NCBI GenBank assembly: GCA_007117145.1
Contig: SKHC01000070.1
Location: 1 to 8,707 of the forward strand
DNA length: 8,707 nucleotides
From: Candidatus Woesearchaeota archaeon
GTDB taxonomy: Archaea; Nanobdellota; Nanobdellia; Woesearchaeales; 21-14-0-10-32-9
Reading direction: 5' to 3'
Shown: positions 1-5,320 of the stretch, one piece after another
Layout: each line of letters opens with the position of its first letter
Position numbering within the stretch: the stretch's first letter is position 1
Notes under the pieces: model-generated
Databases searched by the model: none
What the model was told of the DNA's origin: nothing
What the model saw: only the letters and a program-made list of their open reading frames with translations
Translations under genes and position numbers: made by a program

Positions 1-539
1 ATCTTATAATTTTTTTCAAATAATTGCTTAAAGTATTTATCTCCTTGTCTTTCTTGTATTTGCTTATTTGTAACATCTAAGTATATGGTTACGTAGTTAG
101 TATTTTTTAGAATTTTGTCTACTTGCTTTTTATATTTTTCAAATAGCGCTGGCTGGTTTGTTGCTGTTTTAAATCTGTGTATCAGGTTGTGTTGTAATGG
201 GTTATAACCAATTACGATGATACCTTGTTTTAATCGTGGATTTATATCTTTTTTAAATAAAGAGTCGAAGTATTCTAGTTCGTCTAGCATTTTGTTTTCA
301 TGTTCTTTTAGTTTTTCTTTATTTGTGTAGAACTCTGAGATTTGTTTATTGTGTTTTATGTCAAATTCATAGTAAACAGCAGGTTTTTCTATGACATCTG
401 TCATACTTAAAGCGCCAAGGCTCCCTACGTTTTCTACTTCTACTTGTCTTATACTTCTCTCTAGTGTTTTTGACCTTGAGGTTTTTCCTGAGTTTGGCAA
501 GCCCATGAATTGAACAAGCACACCTTGATATTTAACCAT
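1..539 (-). CDS. P-loop nucleotide kinase-like protein, C-terminus cut by window edge
   Basis: This reading frame stays open from an ATG at 539 to the left edge and shows 179 residues. A Walker A loop, GLPNSGKT, lies at residues 13-20 after a hydrophobic first strand (GVLVQFM). Later, around residues 151-166, the stretch TIYLDVTNKQIQERQG resembles the strand and LID arginine region of thymidylate kinase and deoxynucleoside kinase folds, and the middle is rich in charged helices. I infer a small-molecule or nucleotide kinase; the substrate cannot be named and the C-terminus is missing. The ATG shares one base with the TAA of the upstream DUF167 gene (TAATG) and no Shine-Dalgarno motif is visible, so translation is probably coupled by termination and reinitiation. 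It is the last visible gene of the cca-TFS operon. I am sure of the gene and the P-loop, much less sure of the kinase type. Confidence 0.72.
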   Translation of the reverse strand, partial: MVKYQGVLVQFMGLPNSGKTSRSKTLERSIRQVEVENVGSLGALSMTDVIEKPAVYYEFDIKHNKQISEFYTNKEKLKEHENKMLDELEYFDSLFKKDINPRLKQGIIVIGYNPLQHNLIHRFKTATNQPALFEKYKKQVDKILKNTNYVTIYLDVTNKQIQERQGDKYFKQLFEKNYK

Positions 540-823
540 TAGTTAGTAGTAATGTTATTTTGTTTATATTTGTTTTGTATCGTTTTAGTGTTGGATGTGG
601 CTCCCGATGTTATTTCTAGTTTTGTTTTAACTAATTTGGTTAAGAATTTTATGAGCTCTTGGTTTGCTTTTCCTTTAATTGCTGGTTTTGTTATATTTAC
701 AAAGAACACGTTGTTTTCATGTTTTACTAGCTGGTTTTCTTGCTTTTTAGTTGAAACTTTCACAAATATTTTTTCGTTGTTTTCTAATTTGTTTATGAGT
801 AATCTCTCCACTGGTGTTTGCAT
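539..823 (-). CDS. DUF167/YggU family protein
   Basis: A small protein of about 94 residues from this start. The core matches the DUF167 (YggU) fold: a first strand (IFVKVSTKK), a second strand (NNVFFVNITKPA), the signature GKAN followed by a helix (QELIKFLTKLV), and the end motif SGATSNTK, like the family pattern SG-x-x-S-x-x-K. The biochemical role of the family is not established. The start is uncertain. In-frame ATGs at 832 and 823 and a GTG at 811 all lie inside the TFS gene, overlapping it by up to 40 bases, and none has a Shine-Dalgarno motif. The only well-placed motif (GGAGAG, 804-809) sits 7 bases before an ATA codon at 796 that overlaps the TFS stop. I annotated the ATG at 823 as a conservative choice. 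The stop overlaps the next gene's ATG. Confidence 0.82.
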   Translation of the reverse strand: MQTPVERLLINKLENNEKIFVKVSTKKQENQLVKHENNVFFVNITKPAIKGKANQELIKFLTKLVKTKLEITSGATSNTKTIQNKYKQNNITTN

Positions 824-1104
824 TTTTCGCATTTTAAGAATTTTGTTTCTGGCTCGTCTCCAGCTCTGGTTTGTACTAGCCAATAATAAGCTCTTAAATG
901 TCCACATTTCGGGCATTCAGCTTCTGTTAATGGTAGGTGTTCTGCTTCTTTGTCTGCGACTTGGACTTGTGTTGTTTCTTTCTTTACTTCTTCTTTTATT
1001 TGTCCTTTCACTTTTTTATCTGTGAAGCCACAGCTACATCCCATAACTGTCTTGTTTTTTTCTTTTATTGGTTTTAGTATTGATCCGCATTTAGGGCAAA
1101 ACAT
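793..1104 (-). CDS. Transcription factor S (archaeal TFIIS-like RNA cleavage factor)
   Basis: A protein of 103 residues, the normal length for archaeal TFS, which binds RNA polymerase and stimulates cleavage of backtracked RNA. Two zinc ribbons are visible. The N-terminal one has C3-P-K-C6-G and then C23-S-C25-G, a tighter C-x-C pair than the usual C-x-x-C. The C-terminal one has C64-x-x-C67 and C92-x-x-C95 and ends in HQWRDYS. Between them is the polymerase-active-site hairpin, QTRAGDEPET, with the catalytic acidic pair D83-E84 intact, so it should be cleavage-competent rather than an inhibitory paralogue. It follows cca by 6 bp, and its Shine-Dalgarno GGAGTG overlaps the cca stop codon. Its last codons overlap the likely start of the DUF167 gene. 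Confidence 0.95.
   Translation of the reverse strand: MFCPKCGSILKPIKEKNKTVMGCSCGFTDKKVKGQIKEEVKKETTQVQVADKEAEHLPLTEAECPKCGHLRAYYWLVQTRAGDEPETKFLKCEKCKHQWRDYS
804..809 (-). promoter_or_regulatory. Possible Shine-Dalgarno for the DUF167 gene
   Basis: GGAGAG on the minus strand lies inside the last codons of TFS, 7 bases before an ATA codon at 796. The same bases encode the conserved Trp-Arg-Asp end of TFS, so the match could be forced by protein coding. Confidence 0.35.
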
Positions 1105-1110
1105 TGTTAT

Positions 1111-2283
1111 TCACTCCATTAGTATTTTTTTTGCTTTTTCTTTCACATACTTTTTTTTTAATAACTCTTCTACGAGTTCTTCTGGTTTTAAGTATTTTCT
1201 TTTGATTTTAGCGTTTAACCTGTTATTTTTTACATAAGTCTTTTTATATTTTTCTTTAAATTTTGTTGTGTGTTGCATCATTTCCATGAATGGGCCTTGT
1301 ATTATTCTTTCAGGTTCGTGTTTTTTTGGCAATGGGTTTATTGTTATTGTTGCTGTTTTATCGTTGAAGTAGAGTTTTGAGTTTGGTTTGAATTCTTCTT
1401 TTTTTAGGTTTTCATCTATGTATTCTTTGATTTTTACTATTTTTGAGCCTTGTATGTCTTTTTTTCCTTCTTTTAGTTCTAATTTGATTGTTATGTGAGC
1501 TTTTGGTATTGGTTGTTTTTCAAAGAATTTTTCGCTTGGGTTTTTCTTATATTTTTTTGCTGTTTGTATTAACTCATCGAATTTTTCTTGTGATAGCGCT
1601 GCCGCTGCGTTTCTGTTTGGTTGCACCGGGTCTACGATTATAAGTGGGCTTTCTATTTTTGATTGGTTGAGCACTAGTTCTGGGTGTTTGTGGTGTTTTT
1701 CTAAATCTATTACTACTTTTGGTTTCCACTTTGTGACTTGTGTTATGAAGTTGTTGAAGGTTTTGTATTTTAGCATTAAAAGGTTTATTGTGTGTCCGCT
1801 TAATCCTTTTATGTGGCTTTCTGCTCCGTACACGTTGTTTGCTTTGCAGAATTGTTTTACTAGTCTAACTTCTCCTCTTAAATGATCGTTTGCGTGTTTG
1901 TTGAAGTATGCTACGTGCAAGGGGCTTACATCTACTATTGTTTTTGCTTGTTTGTGGTTTTCTATTTCTAGAACAGGTACTGCTTCTATTGTTGTTTGTT
2001 TTTGTATTTGGAAGTAATCTCTGCTTCCTTTTATTCTTTCATACGGATATTTTAGTTGTTTTATTGCTTTTTCTAGTTTGTCTGAAGTGTTTTTATCTTC
2101 TTTGAATTTTACGAATAGGTCTATATCACTATCACCTTTTAAGTTGGTTTTTTGTGCTAGACTACCTCCGAGCATGACTTTTGCTTTGATTTTTTGTTTG
2201 TCTAGTGTTTCTTGGAGCTGTTTAATTATAGTTAGATCTTGTTTTTCAGGTTTTAATTTTTCTTTTAGTTTTTCTAGGTCCAT
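1111..2283 (-). CDS. cca: CCA-adding tRNA nucleotidyltransferase, archaeal class I
   Basis: A protein of 390 residues that adds CCA to tRNA 3' ends. The N-terminal polymerase-beta-type domain has GGS at residues 39-41 and the metal-binding pair D53-I-D55 in GDSDIDLF; the third carboxylate appears to be E100 in IEAVPV. Next come family blocks I recognise from archaeal CCA enzymes: IVDVSPLH, GEVRLVKQFCKAN, YGAESHIKGLSG and the NTP-contacting region VDPVQPNRNAAAALS. The tail domain keeps a GPFMEMM block, which corresponds to the GPQFE region of the Archaeoglobus enzyme. The length is about 45 residues less than the ~437-residue Archaeoglobus enzyme, with the shortening in the C-terminal half. 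It leads the operon, the start codon lies about 30 bp after a TATA box, and TFS follows 6 bp downstream. Archaeal CCA identity is secure. Confidence 0.95.
   Translation of the reverse strand: MDLEKLKEKLKPEKQDLTIIKQLQETLDKQKIKAKVMLGGSLAQKTNLKGDSDIDLFVKFKEDKNTSDKLEKAIKQLKYPYERIKGSRDYFQIQKQTTIEAVPVLEIENHKQAKTIVDVSPLHVAYFNKHANDHLRGEVRLVKQFCKANNVYGAESHIKGLSGHTINLLMLKYKTFNNFITQVTKWKPKVVIDLEKHHKHPELVLNQSKIESPLIIVDPVQPNRNAAAALSQEKFDELIQTAKKYKKNPSEKFFEKQPIPKAHITIKLELKEGKKDIQGSKIVKIKEYIDENLKKEEFKPNSKLYFNDKTATITINPLPKKHEPERIIQGPFMEMMQHTTKFKEKYKKTYVKNNRLNAKIKRKYLKPEELVEELLKKKYVKEKAKKILME
1112..1117 (-). promoter_or_regulatory. Shine-Dalgarno of TFS
   Basis: GGAGTG on the minus strand, 7 bases before the TFS ATG at 1104, overlapping the cca stop codon TGA (1111-1113). 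It supports the chosen TFS start and translation as an internal operon gene. Confidence 0.75.
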
Positions 2284-2309
2284 CCTTATTTTTTTAAGTG
2301 GTGTTTGTA

Positions 2310-2319
2310 TTATATATTT
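2310..2319 (-). promoter_or_regulatory. TATA box of the cca operon
   Basis: The minus strand reads AAAATATATA here, preceded by GGA. Its centre is about 30 bp upstream of the cca ATG at 2283, so transcription should start within a few bases of the start codon. It is back to back with the promoter of the gene at 2390. Confidence 0.6.
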
Positions 2320-2350
2320 TTCCTATATACACTAGTAATTTGCATTATTA

Positions 2351-2364
2351 GAAAAACTTATAAA
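2351..2364 (+). promoter_or_regulatory. BRE plus TATA box of the HEPN/MNT module
   Basis: A purine-rich element GAAAAAC (BRE-like) runs into TTATAAA (2358-2364). The TATA centre is 29 bp before the ATG at 2390, predicting a leaderless or nearly leaderless mRNA. Confidence 0.7.
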
Positions 2365-2367
2365 CTA

Positions 2368-2387
2368 TAGTTGACACCTGTTCACTA
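2368..2387 (+). promoter_or_regulatory. Imperfect palindrome, candidate operator of the HEPN/MNT module
   Basis: The sequence fits TAGTnnACAnnTGTnnACTA, with 7 of 10 positions in each arm complementary. It fills the space between the TATA box and the start codon and covers the predicted transcription start. The first gene encodes a winged-helix domain, so a dimer binding here would block its own promoter. I did not see this pattern at the other promoters in the window. Binding is inferred. Confidence 0.5.
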
Positions 2388-2389
2388 AA

Positions 2390-2932
2390 ATGGATACGTC
2401 AACACTTAAGTTTACACCGCTTCAGAGTCAAATATTTAGATTGCTTTGCATAAAAGCAGGTAAAAAATTGAATCAAAGAGAGATTTCTAGAGAACTAAAT
2501 GTTACTCCTTCAGGAATTGCAAAGGCACTTATTAGCTTAGAAAAAGAAGAGTATGTAATATTGGAAAAAAACAAAGTTTTCAACTTAAATTTGGTTTTTT
2601 TAAATAGAAAACAGGAAGTATTAAGATTTAAACAATTGGAAAACCTTAAGCAGATATACGACTTTAAATTGATAGAGTTTTTAGAAGAAGCTTATCCTGG
2701 CACCACCATAATTCTTTTCGGTAGCTTTTGTAGAGGAGAAGATACAGTATATTCTGACATCGATATCGCCGTTATTGGAGCTAAATATAAGAATTTAAAT
2801 CTTGAATTTTTCGAAAAAAGACTAGAAAGACAAATAAATATTATTAATTTTAAATCCTTTAAACAAATTGAAAAAGAATTAAAAGAAAATTTGTTTAACG
2901 GAATCGTATTAGTTGGAGGAGTGGAGCTTTGA
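2390..2932 (+). CDS. Winged-helix/minimal nucleotidyltransferase (MNT) fusion, antitoxin-type
   Basis: A protein of 180 residues with two parts. Residues about 8-70 form a winged helix-turn-helix (NQREISRELNVTPSGIAKAL, then a wing, YVILEKNKVFNL). Residues about 104-180 form a minimal nucleotidyltransferase: LFGS at 109-112, then ten residues, then D123-I-D125, the GS-x10-D-x-D pattern of MNT proteins. The strand where many nucleotidyltransferases keep a third carboxylate reads INIINF (149-154), with Asn rather than Asp, so catalysis is not certain. In studied HEPN/MNT pairs the MNT partner neutralises the HEPN toxin by adding AMP to a tyrosine near its active motif. The overlap with the HEPN-like gene downstream (TTGA) supports that pairing. 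The N-terminal DNA-binding domain suggests autoregulation at the palindrome just upstream. Codons are markedly A-rich compared with the rightmost genes. Confidence 0.87.
   Translation: MDTSTLKFTPLQSQIFRLLCIKAGKKLNQREISRELNVTPSGIAKALISLEKEEYVILEKNKVFNLNLVFLNRKQEVLRFKQLENLKQIYDFKLIEFLEEAYPGTTIILFGSFCRGEDTVYSDIDIAVIGAKYKNLNLEFFEKRLERQINIINFKSFKQIEKELKENLFNGIVLVGGVEL
2915..2921 (+). promoter_or_regulatory. Shine-Dalgarno of the HEPN-like gene
   Basis: GGAGGAG ends 7 bases before the TTG at 2929 but 16 bases before the next candidate, GTG at 2938. It therefore favours the TTG start, which overlaps the MNT stop codon. Confidence 0.75.
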
Positions 2933-3369
2933 GACCTGTGAAAAAATTTGAGGAATATTTAAAAACAGATGTAGTTAGAATTCAATCCGTTGATAAATCG
3001 CGAGCTGAGAGTTTGAAAAAAGAATCATTACAGACTGAAAAAGTGCTAATATCTATTATTAATTCAGTAGGTCTAACTAACGAAAATGCTAACACAATAA
3101 TCACAATAGCTTATGATATTATTATGAAAAATATCCGTTCAAAAATGATTTTATCAGGGTATAATTCTTCAGGCAGAGGGGCCCATGAAGCAGAAGTTTC
3201 ATATCTTAGAGTTCTTGGTTTCAATGAAAAAGACGTACAGTTTTGTGATCAGTTAAGGTATTTTAGAAATGGAATTATGTATTATGGTAAAATATTTGAT
3301 AAAAAATATGCAGAAAAGACGATTGATTTTTTAAAAAACAAAGTAAGTTATAAGAAGTTATTCCAATAA
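2929..3369 (+). CDS. HEPN-like protein, toxin-type partner of the MNT gene
   Basis: A protein of 146 residues, predicted all-helical, the usual size of HEPN proteins. The C-terminal helix carries R113-N-G-I-M-Y118-Y119-G followed by K-x-F-D. HEPN ribonucleases have R-x4-6-H at this place, with a tyrosine shortly after in HepT proteins. Here the R-N start is kept and the histidine position holds a tyrosine. It may be a divergent or catalytically altered HEPN, or one whose tyrosines serve as AMP acceptors. Gene order, size, helical content and the TTGA overlap with the MNT gene support a HEPN/MNT module. The TTG start is chosen because GGAGGAG sits 7 bases upstream. The last 12 bases are antisense to a remnant ORF on the other strand, and a T-tract follows the stop. 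HEPN assignment is probable; toxicity is inferred. Confidence 0.78.
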   Translation: MRPVKKFEEYLKTDVVRIQSVDKSRAESLKKESLQTEKVLISIINSVGLTNENANTIITIAYDIIMKNIRSKMILSGYNSSGRGAHEAEVSYLRVLGFNEKDVQFCDQLRYFRNGIMYYGKIFDKKYAEKTIDFLKNKVSYKKLFQ

Positions 3370-3462
3370 CCAACGCAATATTTTTTTGTCTTTAGTTGAA
3401 GCTCTAAGATAATAGTAGTTCTTCGCTCCAATTTTCTTTATATGTATGTAAACCATTTCCAT
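3358..3462 (-). pseudogene. 34-codon remnant resembling the N-terminus of a Fic-like or transposase-like protein
   Basis: An ATG at 3462 (alternative 3456) opens 34 codons ending at a TAA inside the 3' end of the HEPN-like gene. Residues 3-25 begin MVYIHIKKIGAKNYYYLRAS and continue TKD. This beta-hairpin start, with KK, a Gly, then YYYLR, is what I remember at the very N-terminus of archaeal Fic-family proteins and, in related form, of some transposases; those proteins run for hundreds of residues. Here the likeness stops at the T-tract and the remaining residues (KILRWLLE) look like chance coding. The simplest reading is a truncated gene fragment left when the HEPN/MNT module was inserted or the rest was deleted. 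A genuine small protein is possible. No TATA box at the spacing used by other genes here is visible. The rest of the intergenic stretch (3463-3545) shows no other gene. Confidence 0.45.
3381..3387 (+). terminator. T-tract terminator after the HEPN-like gene
   Basis: Seven consecutive T residues begin 11 bases after the stop codon, with another T-rich stretch (TCTTT) just after. This fits archaeal poly-T termination of the two-gene module; no hairpin is evident. Confidence 0.5.
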
Positions 3463-3541
3463 TGTAAAATTAGTATTACATACGAATCTTACCCTTTACT
3501 TTTACGTTTTTTAAAATACAGGTTAAGTTCTTTGTTTTTCC

Positions 3542-3555
3542 GTAAAGTTTATAAC
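3542..3555 (+). promoter_or_regulatory. BRE plus TATA box of the antiporter gene
   Basis: GTAAAG followed by TTTATAAC (3548-3555). The TATA centre is about 27 bp before the ATG at 3579, again predicting a leaderless transcript. Confidence 0.68.
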
Positions 3556-3578
3556 TTATCTAGGTTAAATATTGTGTT

Positions 3579-4772
3579 ATGGATGCATTGACTATACTTA
3601 CTGTGTTTACTTTGCTTGTTTTACTTGGTTTACTTATCACTTGGTTTAGTAACAAGATTAAGATTAGTAACGTTTTGCTTTTAATCCTCACAGGGTTAGT
3701 GGTTGGAAATTTAGTTCAGCGAGCTGGCATCATAGCTTTTAGTGGTGATGCCCTTGTAACTATTGCAATTATTAGTCTTGTCATCATCATTTTTGATGGT
3801 AGTAGTAAGTTCACGTCTAAGAGTTTGAACGAGACGGGTTTTCAAAGTTTAAAGGTTATTGGTTGGTTTATTTTGTTTAACATCTTGCTTTTAAGTCCTT
3901 TCGTCGCTGTTTTCTTTTTTGAGGAGTTTAACTTATCTTATCTTTTATACGGTGTGATATTTGCCATCATCATGGGTGCTACCGACCCTGCAACACTGTT
4001 TTCTATGTTTAAGAGTAAATCTAATAGAGTTGTTGAGTTTTTAAAAGTTGAAGCTGTGCTTAACACTCCAATTACTATTTTGCTTCCGTTCCTTTTCCTT
4101 GACCTTATTGGTTATGTTGGCACTACGTTTGAGTTGTTTGAGTTTTATGCTATTGCTTTTTTTAACCAGATCATCATAGGTATTGGTGCTGGTGTTTCTA
4201 CAGGCATCGTGTTTTTTAAGGCTATGAAGCATTTTTATAGTGAGCAGATTAGTCCTTTGGCTATTATTTGCAGTGCTTTAATTGCTTATATTTTAGCTGA
4301 AAATCTTGGAGGTAGCGGGGTTTTAAGCGTGGCTGTTTTAGGTTTCGTGTTTGGTAGCGTATACATCACTCATAAAGAGCTTTTGGCTGGGTTTAGTAGT
4401 ATGCTTAGCAACAGTTTAGAAATCCTTGTATTCTTGCTTTTGGGCTTTATAATTCAAATTGAGCTTAGCTTTGTTTACTTTTTGAAAAGTATCTTAATTT
4501 TTGGTCTTTTACTTATTTCAAGGCACTTAGCTATTAAGCTTAGCTTGAAAGATTTCAATGTTAAAGAGCAGTTGTTTATGACTTTGAGTATGCCTAAAGG
4601 TTTGGGCACTGCCGTTTTAGTTTTTAGTTTAAGTGTTATGGAGATTGCTGCTTTAAGTGTTGTGAACAACTTGGTTGTAGTGGTTATGATTTACAGTTTG
4701 ATTTTAAGCACTGCTGTTAATTATTATTCTAAGAATTTTATTCGTGTAACTTTAGATCCAAACAAGGTTTAA
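3579..4772 (+). CDS. CPA-family cation/proton antiporter (NhaP-like) with altered Asn-Asp motif
   Basis: A very hydrophobic protein of 397 residues with roughly a dozen membrane segments and no soluble C-terminal domain. Family marks in order: VIIIFDGSSKF (about 68-78), which parallels the IxxFDGGL block; GATDPATLF (133-141), the unwound-helix T-D-P of NhaP antiporters; VEAVLNTPI (157-165), equivalent to the ESIFNDP block; the small-residue helix GGSGVLSVAVLGFVFG; an Arg-containing helix ISRHLAI; and MPKGLGTAVL. It should exchange Na+ or K+ for protons across the membrane. The notable change is N162-T163 where CPA1 members have Asn-Asp; that Asp is an ion and proton ligand, so coupling may differ. 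It has its own promoter, and its stop overlaps that of the convergent HD gene. A T8 tract (4777-4784) lies just beyond the stop. The transporter family is confident; the ion is unknown. Confidence 0.92.
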   Translation: MDALTILTVFTLLVLLGLLITWFSNKIKISNVLLLILTGLVVGNLVQRAGIIAFSGDALVTIAIISLVIIIFDGSSKFTSKSLNETGFQSLKVIGWFILFNILLLSPFVAVFFFEEFNLSYLLYGVIFAIIMGATDPATLFSMFKSKSNRVVEFLKVEAVLNTPITILLPFLFLDLIGYVGTTFELFEFYAIAFFNQIIIGIGAGVSTGIVFFKAMKHFYSEQISPLAIICSALIAYILAENLGGSGVLSVAVLGFVFGSVYITHKELLAGFSSMLSNSLEILVFLLLGFIIQIELSFVYFLKSILIFGLLLISRHLAIKLSLKDFNVKEQLFMTLSMPKGLGTAVLVFSLSVMEIAALSVVNNLVVVVMIYSLILSTAVNYYSKNFIRVTLDPNKV

Positions 4773-5320
4773 ACACTTTTTTTTAAAAGTTTTATGAATT
4801 CTTTCAATTCTTGTTTTGTTTCATTAAATCTTTTCTTGTAATCTAGGTTTTTTACTTCTAAGACTTCTAGGTTGTCTTCCATTCTTTGTATGGTTTTAAG
4901 CCATCTTTCTTTGTGCTCTTTTACGTTTTTTATATCGTGACAATTATCATATATGTCTAATAGCTTCACGATTTTAGCTTCGTCTGAAGCGTTTTTTAGT
5001 CTTTCTCTGTATTCTTGTTCTTGAAGTGGTTGTTTTAACTCTTTGTTTTTAGACAAGTTGTATACTTCAATTGCGATTTCTTTTCCAAACTCTTTTTCTA
5101 TGTCTTGTTTGCTAACCCAGCTATCTTCTATGGAATCGTGAAGCGCAGCTATGATTTTTAGTTTGTTTAATTCTTTTCCTTGAAAATCTCTGTGTAAATG
5201 TTCAAGTATTCTAAGTATGTGGATTATGTAGGGTTTCTTGTTTATCTTCCTGTATTGTCCTTGGTGTACTTGTATTGCAAACAGTTGTGCTTCCACCACG
5301 TCTTTTAATGTGTATGTCAT
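4769..5320 (-). CDS. Stand-alone HD hydrolase, SpoT/MESH1-like
   Basis: A protein of 183 residues, matching the size of single-domain MESH1-type hydrolases rather than long RelA/SpoT enzymes. The metal-binding HD set is complete: H19 in VHQGQYRK, H34 in PYIIH, the H61-D62 pair in ALHDSIED, and D122 in LLDIYDN. The E65-D66 pair after HD matches the catalytic ED of (p)ppGpp hydrolases. FGKEIAIEVYNLSK matches the helix after it. No synthetase domain is present. Relatives remove the 3'-pyrophosphate from (p)ppGpp, and human MESH1 also dephosphorylates NADPH; the substrate here is unknown. The ATG overlaps the upstream surface-protein stop (ATGA) and has GAGGA 8 bases before it, so the pair forms one operon. 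The C-terminal helix is lysine- and glutamate-rich. The stop overlaps that of the convergent antiporter gene. Confidence 0.9.
   Translation of the reverse strand: MTYTLKDVVEAQLFAIQVHQGQYRKINKKPYIIHILRILEHLHRDFQGKELNKLKIIAALHDSIEDSWVSKQDIEKEFGKEIAIEVYNLSKNKELKQPLQEQEYRERLKNASDEAKIVKLLDIYDNCHDIKNVKEHKERWLKTIQRMEDNLEVLEVKNLDYKKRFNETKQELKEFIKLLKKSV
4777..4784 (+). terminator. T8 tract after the antiporter gene, inside the opposing HD gene
   Basis: Eight T residues begin 5 bases after the antiporter stop. On the other strand they encode lysines at the end of the HD protein. A plausible archaeal poly-T terminator for the plus-strand transcript. Confidence 0.5.

Noticed and set aside
552..1025. A 157-codon plus-strand ORF rich in Leu, Phe and Val that looks like a membrane protein.
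   Set aside because: It is the antisense of DUF167 and TFS, both clearly conserved; the hydrophobic look comes from reading A-rich lysine and glutamate codons backwards.
2284..2389. A possible small gene or regulatory RNA in the divergent intergenic region.
   Set aside because: The 106 bases are accounted for by two back-to-back promoters and the palindrome; no coding frame or stable fold is evident.
3463..3545. A tRNA, small RNA or attachment site downstream of the toxin-antitoxin module.
   Set aside because: No cloverleaf, no GC-rich stem and no clear direct repeat flanking the module could be found by eye; the stretch is plain AT-rich spacer.
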